Source: Murinocardiopsis flavida
Lineage (GTDB): Bacteria; Actinomycetota; Actinomycetes; Streptosporangiales; Streptosporangiaceae
DNA length: 64,000 nt
Direction: 5' to 3'
NCBI RefSeq assembly: GCF_003014485.1
Contig: NZ_PYGA01000013.1
Span: 1 to 64,000 of the forward strand
Program-made: the position numbers and the translations under genes
Shown here: positions 60,344 through 64,000 of the stretch, piece after piece
How the letters are laid out: each line of letters starts with the position of its first letter
How positions within the stretch are numbered: position 1 is the first letter of the stretch
The notes under the pieces: model-generated
Database searches by the model: none
What the model was told of the DNA's origin: nothing
What the model saw: the letters and a program-made list of their open reading frames with translations, nothing else

Positions 60344-61285
60344 TCAGTGGGCGCCGTGCGGTGCGATCTCCAGGACGGCCTTGCCCCGGACCCGCCGCCC
60401 CAGCAGCGCTTCGACGGCCTCGGCGGCGCGGGACCAGTCGCCGCGCCAGGTGACATGGGGGTCGATGCGGCCCGCCGCGACCTCCCCGGCGAGCCAGGTC
60501 AGGTCGGGGCCGATGTCGCGTTCTTCGAGGAGGTGGAAGCTGACGAGGGAGCGGTCGTGTGCGCCGCCGTCGCCGCGGAGCGCCCCGAGGTCGAAGACCG
60601 CTGGCGCCCCGGCGGAGTGGCCCACCGAGACGAGCACGCCGCCCTTGTCCAGTAGGGCGTAGGCGGCGACGAGGTGCTCGCCGCCCAGTACCTCGATGGC
60701 GCCGTGCACCCGCTCGGTGACGTCGTCGAGCGACGCCACCACGTCATGGGCCCCCAGCGCTCGCAGCCCCTCGGCCTGGCCGGGGTCGGCGGACAGAGCG
60801 GTGACGTGGGCGCCGCCGCGGGCCGCCAGTTGGACGGCGTAGCGGCCGACACCCCCGGTGGCACCCGTGACCAGCACGCGGCGGCCCAGGAGGGGCCCCA
60901 CCCGGCGCAGGGCGCGGAGCGCGCTGGTTCCGGCGACCGGGATCGTGCTGAGCGCGCCGAAGTCGGCGCCCTCCGGCGCGACGCCGAGGTTCCCGGTGTC
61001 GACGGCGCGCAGTTCGGCCCATGCGCCCGCGGCGGCGACCGTCGTGACGGGGGTGCCCACCGCGGGACCGGAGCCGTCGGCGGCGGGCCGCACGACGATG
61101 CCCGCGGCGTCCCAGCCGAGGAGTGCGCCGCCGGGCGCCTCGGGGAGCAGGGAGTCGGTCTCGCCGCGGTTCAGCGAGATCGCCCGGACGGCGACCAGCG
61201 CCTGCCCCGGGGCGGGTTCGGGGTCGGCCACCTCTGCGTGGGCAAGACGGCCGCGGGCCTGGGGGTCGACGACGAGTGCGCGCAT
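60344..61285 (-). CDS. Zinc-binding dehydrogenase / quinone oxidoreductase (MDR)
   Basis: 313 residues. The GroES-like part has [20 protein letters not shown] and GWDAAGIV. The Rossmann motif is [18 protein letters not shown]. The zinc ligands of true alcohol dehydrogenases are absent, so it is quinone-oxidoreductase-like and NADPH-dependent. The start ATG 61285 (MRALVVDP) is at the normal family start. It diverges from a TetR gene which probably regulates it. Confidence 0.92.
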   Translation of the reverse strand: MRALVVDPQARGRLAHAEVADPEPAPGQALVAVRAISLNRGETDSLLPEAPGGALLGWDAAGIVVRPAADGSGPAVGTPVTTVAAAGAWAELRAVDTGNLGVAPEGADFGALSTIPVAGTSALRALRRVGPLLGRRVLVTGATGGVGRYAVQLAARGGAHVTALSADPGQAEGLRALGAHDVVASLDDVTERVHGAIEVLGGEHLVAAYALLDKGGVLVSVGHSAGAPAVFDLGALRGDGGAHDRSLVSFHLLEERDIGPDLTWLAGEVAAGRIDPHVTWRGDWSRAAEAVEALLGRRVRGKAVLEIAPHGAH

Positions 61286-61332
61286 GGCGGTGCTTCCTTG
61301 CTCGTGTTCCTTCGCGGTTGTGACAGCAGAAT

Positions 61333-61351
61333 AATGCCACTGAGTGCCATT
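61333..61351. promoter_or_regulatory. Imperfect palindrome in the oxidoreductase/TetR promoter
   Basis: AATGCCACTGAGTGCCATT is a 19-bp near-palindrome (only the C/G positions deviate) in the 136-bp divergent promoter, in an AT-richer stretch. It is a likely operator of the TetR protein at 61422. Confidence 0.5.
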
Positions 61352-61421
61352 TGCGCACAAGACGCATATGCGATGGATAGGCGAATGCGCATGCGGGGCC
61401 GTGGCGCGCTAGGCTGGCGGG

Positions 61422-62060
61422 ATGAGCACCGGCAGTCCCCGTACCGGCGAGCCGTCCCTGCCGCTCCGCGAACGCAAGAAGCTGCGCACCCGCCGCGCCC
61501 TCATCGGCACCGCGCTGGAACTGTTCACGGAGCGCGGCTTCGACCACGTCACGCTCGACGAGCTGGTCGACCGGGTCGAGGTGTCCAAGCGGACCTTCTT
61601 CCGCACCTTCGCCTCCAAGGAGGACGCCGCGCTGGCACCGGAACAGGAGTTCTGGGCGGCGTGCGTCCACGACATCGCCGACCGCCCCATGACCGGCCCG
61701 CTGCTCGGCGTCCTGCACGCCGCACTCGTCGACGGCCTGGACGCGATGGACGACGGCTGGGCGGCCCGGTTCCGCAGCAGCCGCCGGCTCGCCGACGCGA
61801 CCCCCGCGCTCATGGCCCACAGCCTGGCGTTCTGCGCCCGGACCACGGCAGAGCTCGCCGGACTCCTGGCCGAGCGCCTCGGCCTGGACCCGACGGACTC
61901 CCGGCCCCGCCTGGTGCTGGGGGTCATGCTGGCGGCGTGGCACCTCGCACTGGACGAATGGTCGGCCGACGGCGGCCCCGGCACCCGCGAGACGCTGGCG
62001 GAGCACGTGGCCGCGGCGCTCGCCGACGTCCCGCGCGCGCTGGCGCTCACCGCCCCCTGA
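61422..62060 (+). CDS. TetR-family regulator
   Basis: 212 residues. The helix-turn-helix is ERGFDHVTLDELVDRVEVSKRTFFRTFASKEDAALAPE in two adjacent parts, a form common in actinobacterial TetR regulators. The ligand domain is typical. It is divergent from the oxidoreductase gene, with a palindrome between them. Confidence 0.93.
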   Translation: MSTGSPRTGEPSLPLRERKKLRTRRALIGTALELFTERGFDHVTLDELVDRVEVSKRTFFRTFASKEDAALAPEQEFWAACVHDIADRPMTGPLLGVLHAALVDGLDAMDDGWAARFRSSRRLADATPALMAHSLAFCARTTAELAGLLAERLGLDPTDSRPRLVLGVMLAAWHLALDEWSADGGPGTRETLAEHVAAALADVPRALALTAP

Positions 62061-62111
62061 CCGGGAGCGCGGCCCGGCGCCGCTGCCGCCGAGTCGCGGG
62101 GCGCGGCCGGT

Positions 62112-63371
62112 TCAGAAGGCGGCGGTGTAGGCGTTGCCGAACTTGCCGGCCGGGTCGAACGAGCGCAGCAGCGCGCCGAAGTCGGCGGCGCGGTCGTAGC
62201 GGGCCGCCGTCTCCGCCGGGGTGTCGGCGGTCAGCTTCGCCCAGTGCGGCCGGGCGCCCAGCGGCATCAGTTCGGCCTCGACGGCCGCGACAACGGGCAG
62301 CACGGCCGCGGTGTCCTTGACCCAGGTGAAGTGCAGGGCGACCGAGTCGCGGCCGTAGGCGGGGCTCAGCCACAGGTCGTCGGCCGCCACGGTGCGCACC
62401 TCCGCGACCTGGAGGAGCGGCGCCATGCGCGGGCCGAGCCGCCGCAGGGCCGCGAACGCCTCGGGTGCGGCGGAGCGGGGGACGAGCAGCTCCGACTGCA
62501 CCTCCTCACCGTGGCTGGGGGTGAACGCCGCCCGGAAGTGCGGCAGGCGCTCATGCCACGGCCCCGGGACGCCCAACTGCTCGGTGCAGTGCACCGGAGA
62601 GACACCGGGCAGGGGATGGTGCGGCCGTTCGGCGCGGTGCGCGCCCAGCCACCGCCGGGGCATCGGCCCGGTTCCGTCGCTGTCGGCGCGGCGCTTCAGC
62701 CACGCGACCCCTTCGCCGCTGTGCCAGTCGGTGAACACGCTGACGCTGTAGGCGGCGCCGAAGACGGCGTCGACGTCCGCCGCCATCCGGTCCAGCGGCA
62801 GGCCCGTGTAGACCCACTGGGCGACGTCGAAGGCCGGTTCGATGTCGAGGGTGACGTCGAGGACGATCCCCAGTCCGCCCAGTGCGACGACGGCACCGCG
62901 CAGCAGCTCCGGGTCCGCCGCCCGGCTCAGTTCGCGCACGCCGCCGTCGGCGCCGACGATCCGCAGGCCGGCGACCGCCGCGGAGAGGCTGCGCCGAGTG
63001 TCGCCCGAGCCGTGGGTGCCGGTCGCGCAGGAGCCGGCGACGGTGATGTGCGGCAGTGACGCGAGGCTGCCCAGGGCGAAGCCCGCGGCGTGCAGCGGGC
63101 CGGCGATCTCGGCGTAGCGCATGCCCGCGCCGACGGTGGCGGTCCCGGCCGCGGCGTCGATCCGCACCGTTTTCGGCAGGCCGTCGAGGCGGACCAGGTC
63201 CCCGCTGGTGTCGGCGATGCGGTTGAAGGAGTGCCCGGTGCCCAGCGCCCGGACGCGGTCGGCGGCGGCCACAGTGGCGCGCAGCGCGTCGACCGTCGCG
63301 GGGCGGTGGACGCGCGCCGCACCGTAGGTGATCGTGCCCGCCCAGTTCGTCGCGGGACCGGTGGTCGGCAT
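62112..63371 (-). CDS. Alditol/xylitol oxidase-like FAD enzyme
   Basis: 419 residues, full length. The FAD-binding part begins TNWAGTITYGAARVHRPAT. The covalent FAD attachment His is in GTGHSFNRIADT. SCATGTHGSGDTRRSLSA and the C-terminal substrate domain up to FDPAGKFGNAYT complete the D-arabinono-lactone oxidase pattern. It oxidises sugar alcohols at C1 producing hydrogen peroxide. No signal peptide, so cytoplasmic. Confidence 0.92.
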   Translation of the reverse strand: MPTTGPATNWAGTITYGAARVHRPATVDALRATVAAADRVRALGTGHSFNRIADTSGDLVRLDGLPKTVRIDAAAGTATVGAGMRYAEIAGPLHAAGFALGSLASLPHITVAGSCATGTHGSGDTRRSLSAAVAGLRIVGADGGVRELSRAADPELLRGAVVALGGLGIVLDVTLDIEPAFDVAQWVYTGLPLDRMAADVDAVFGAAYSVSVFTDWHSGEGVAWLKRRADSDGTGPMPRRWLGAHRAERPHHPLPGVSPVHCTEQLGVPGPWHERLPHFRAAFTPSHGEEVQSELLVPRSAAPEAFAALRRLGPRMAPLLQVAEVRTVAADDLWLSPAYGRDSVALHFTWVKDTAAVLPVVAAVEAELMPLGARPHWAKLTADTPAETAARYDRAADFGALLRSFDPAGKFGNAYTAAF

Positions 63372-63540
63372 CGGTGATCCTGATCTGCTCGGCGGGTTCG
63401 GCGGTGCGCCGCACCGAACCTACGCGCTGGGTCGGCCGCGGTCGACGGGCGGGCCGCTCTTTCGCCGCGGCACCTTTACCCCACGTTTACAACGATGTAA
63501 AAAAAGAAGGTCGTCTTTCCTCTCCTGACGGGAAGCAGCC

Positions 63541-64000
63541 ATGCCACGACGCACGTCCCCCCGCTCGACACGTCGCGCGCTGTCCATCGCAGCACTGCTC
63601 TTCGCCGTGCTCACCATCCCACCGGCGGCCGGCGCGACCGCCGAACCGGTGGAGCGCCCCTCGCCCGCGGCGGCCGGCGAGTTCCGCAACCCCCTCAACC
63701 CCGGCGCCGACCCCACGGTCGTGCACCACGACGGCGACTACTACCTGTCGGCCACCCAGGGCGACCGCATCTCCGTCTGGAAGTCGTCCAGCCTCGCCAC
63801 CCTGCCCAACGCCGAGCCGATTGAGGTCTGGCGCGACAGCGAGCCGAGCCGCAGCACCGAGCTGTGGGCCCCGGCGATGCACCGGTTCGAGACCGCGGAC
63901 GGGCCGCGCTGGTACATCTACTACACGGCGGCCGACAGCAGGCTGACCGATCCCAAGGAGCGCGACGCCAGCCACCGGCTCTACGTCCTCGAATCGGCCG
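63541..64000 (+). CDS. Secreted glycoside hydrolase family 43-like enzyme (3' partial)
   Basis: 153 residues are visible; the frame is open at the window edge. The signal peptide has RRTSPRSTRRALSIAALLFA and a cleavage region near PAAGATA. The mature part has the GH43 start NPLNPGADPTVVHHDGDYYL with catalytic base Asp (ADPT), and LWAPAMHRFETADG with the typical WAP motif. It probably removes arabinose or xylose from plant polysaccharides; subfamily not determined. Confidence 0.9.
   Translation, partial: MPRRTSPRSTRRALSIAALLFAVLTIPPAAGATAEPVERPSPAAAGEFRNPLNPGADPTVVHHDGDYYLSATQGDRISVWKSSSLATLPNAEPIEVWRDSEPSRSTELWAPAMHRFETADGPRWYIYYTAADSRLTDPKERDASHRLYVLESA

Noticed and set aside
55879..60456. 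Minus-strand open frame of over 1500 codons
   Set aside because: It runs antisense to the ClpC-like, DUF3040 and lipoprotein genes, whose domains are unmistakable. It is a by-product of high GC content and shows no family motif.

Overview
The window is a very GC-rich actinobacterial chromosome segment. GTG starts are frequent and genes often overlap as ATGA or GTGA. Family content (AfsR/SARP regulator, Streptomyces-type subtilisin inhibitor, DUF574 methyltransferase, DUF3040, DUF5685, DUF6286/AmaP/Asp23 cluster) fits a filamentous actinomycete, possibly Nocardiopsaceae; the family placement is inference from gene content only.

Layout. 1-2.8 kb: right end of a pSAM2-like integrative element (C-terminal part of a replication protein, small orphan protein, excisionase, tyrosine integrase) ending at the 3' end of an elongator tRNA-Met gene. 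3.4-13.2 kb: DUF574 methyltransferase, then a block of an NDP-sugar-type epimerase, a two-component system, a coupled trio (GT2 glycosyltransferase, DUF2064 nucleotidyl/glycosyltransferase-like protein, SAM methyltransferase), a membrane molybdopterin oxidoreductase with a small coupled membrane protein, and a polytopic glycosyltransferase-like protein. 13.4-14.6 kb: secreted subtilisin inhibitor and another methyltransferase. 14.7-19.4 kb: an envelope-stress locus. An ECF sigma factor and a protein joining an anti-sigma zinc motif to an Asp23-like domain lie divergent from a seven-gene Asp23/DUF2273/DUF6286/AmaP operon that is interrupted by an 11-unit 15-bp tandem repeat.

19.8-26.6 kb: DUF5685 protein with a cysteine-rich tail and a complete peptide-type ABC importer operon. 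27-35 kb: secreted NPP1/NLP-like protein; an ArsR regulator, truncated YbaK-like protein and FlK-like thioesterase operon; a stand-alone condensation-domain protein; a TetR remnant; a HINT polymorphic toxin; a CocE/NonD hydrolase with a coupled TetR regulator behind a perfect 16-bp inverted repeat. 35-42.6 kb: TetR, GNAT, a large AfsR-type regulator, a secreted C39-like peptidase and an MFS transporter.

42.8-50 kb: two convergent operons for sugar-acid catabolism. One has a GntR regulator, an enolase-superfamily dehydratase and an aldehyde dehydrogenase. The other has an IlvD/Edd dehydratase, a KDPG-type aldolase and an Nramp-like transporter. Their promoter regions share an AT-rich motif, which suggests joint control. 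50-64 kb: LysR with a divergent SelA-like PLP enzyme, an L7/L12-domain protein, small acidic protein, GH114 lipoprotein, a second protein with a Flp-prepilin-like N-terminus coupled to a lipoprotein (possible toxin/immunity pair), DUF3040, a ClpC paralogue, PspC protein, a TetR/quinone oxidoreductase divergent pair, an alditol oxidase and the start of a secreted GH43 enzyme.

The least explained items are: (i) two secreted-type proteins sharing a Flp/TadE-like N-terminal segment, one clearly a polymorphic toxin; (ii) the 15-bp repeat, whose mRNA unit resembles the 3' tail of 16S rRNA, inside the Asp23 operon; (iii) the sigma factor partner that joins ZAS and Asp23-like parts; and (iv) a pair of similar intergenic elements 34 kb apart.
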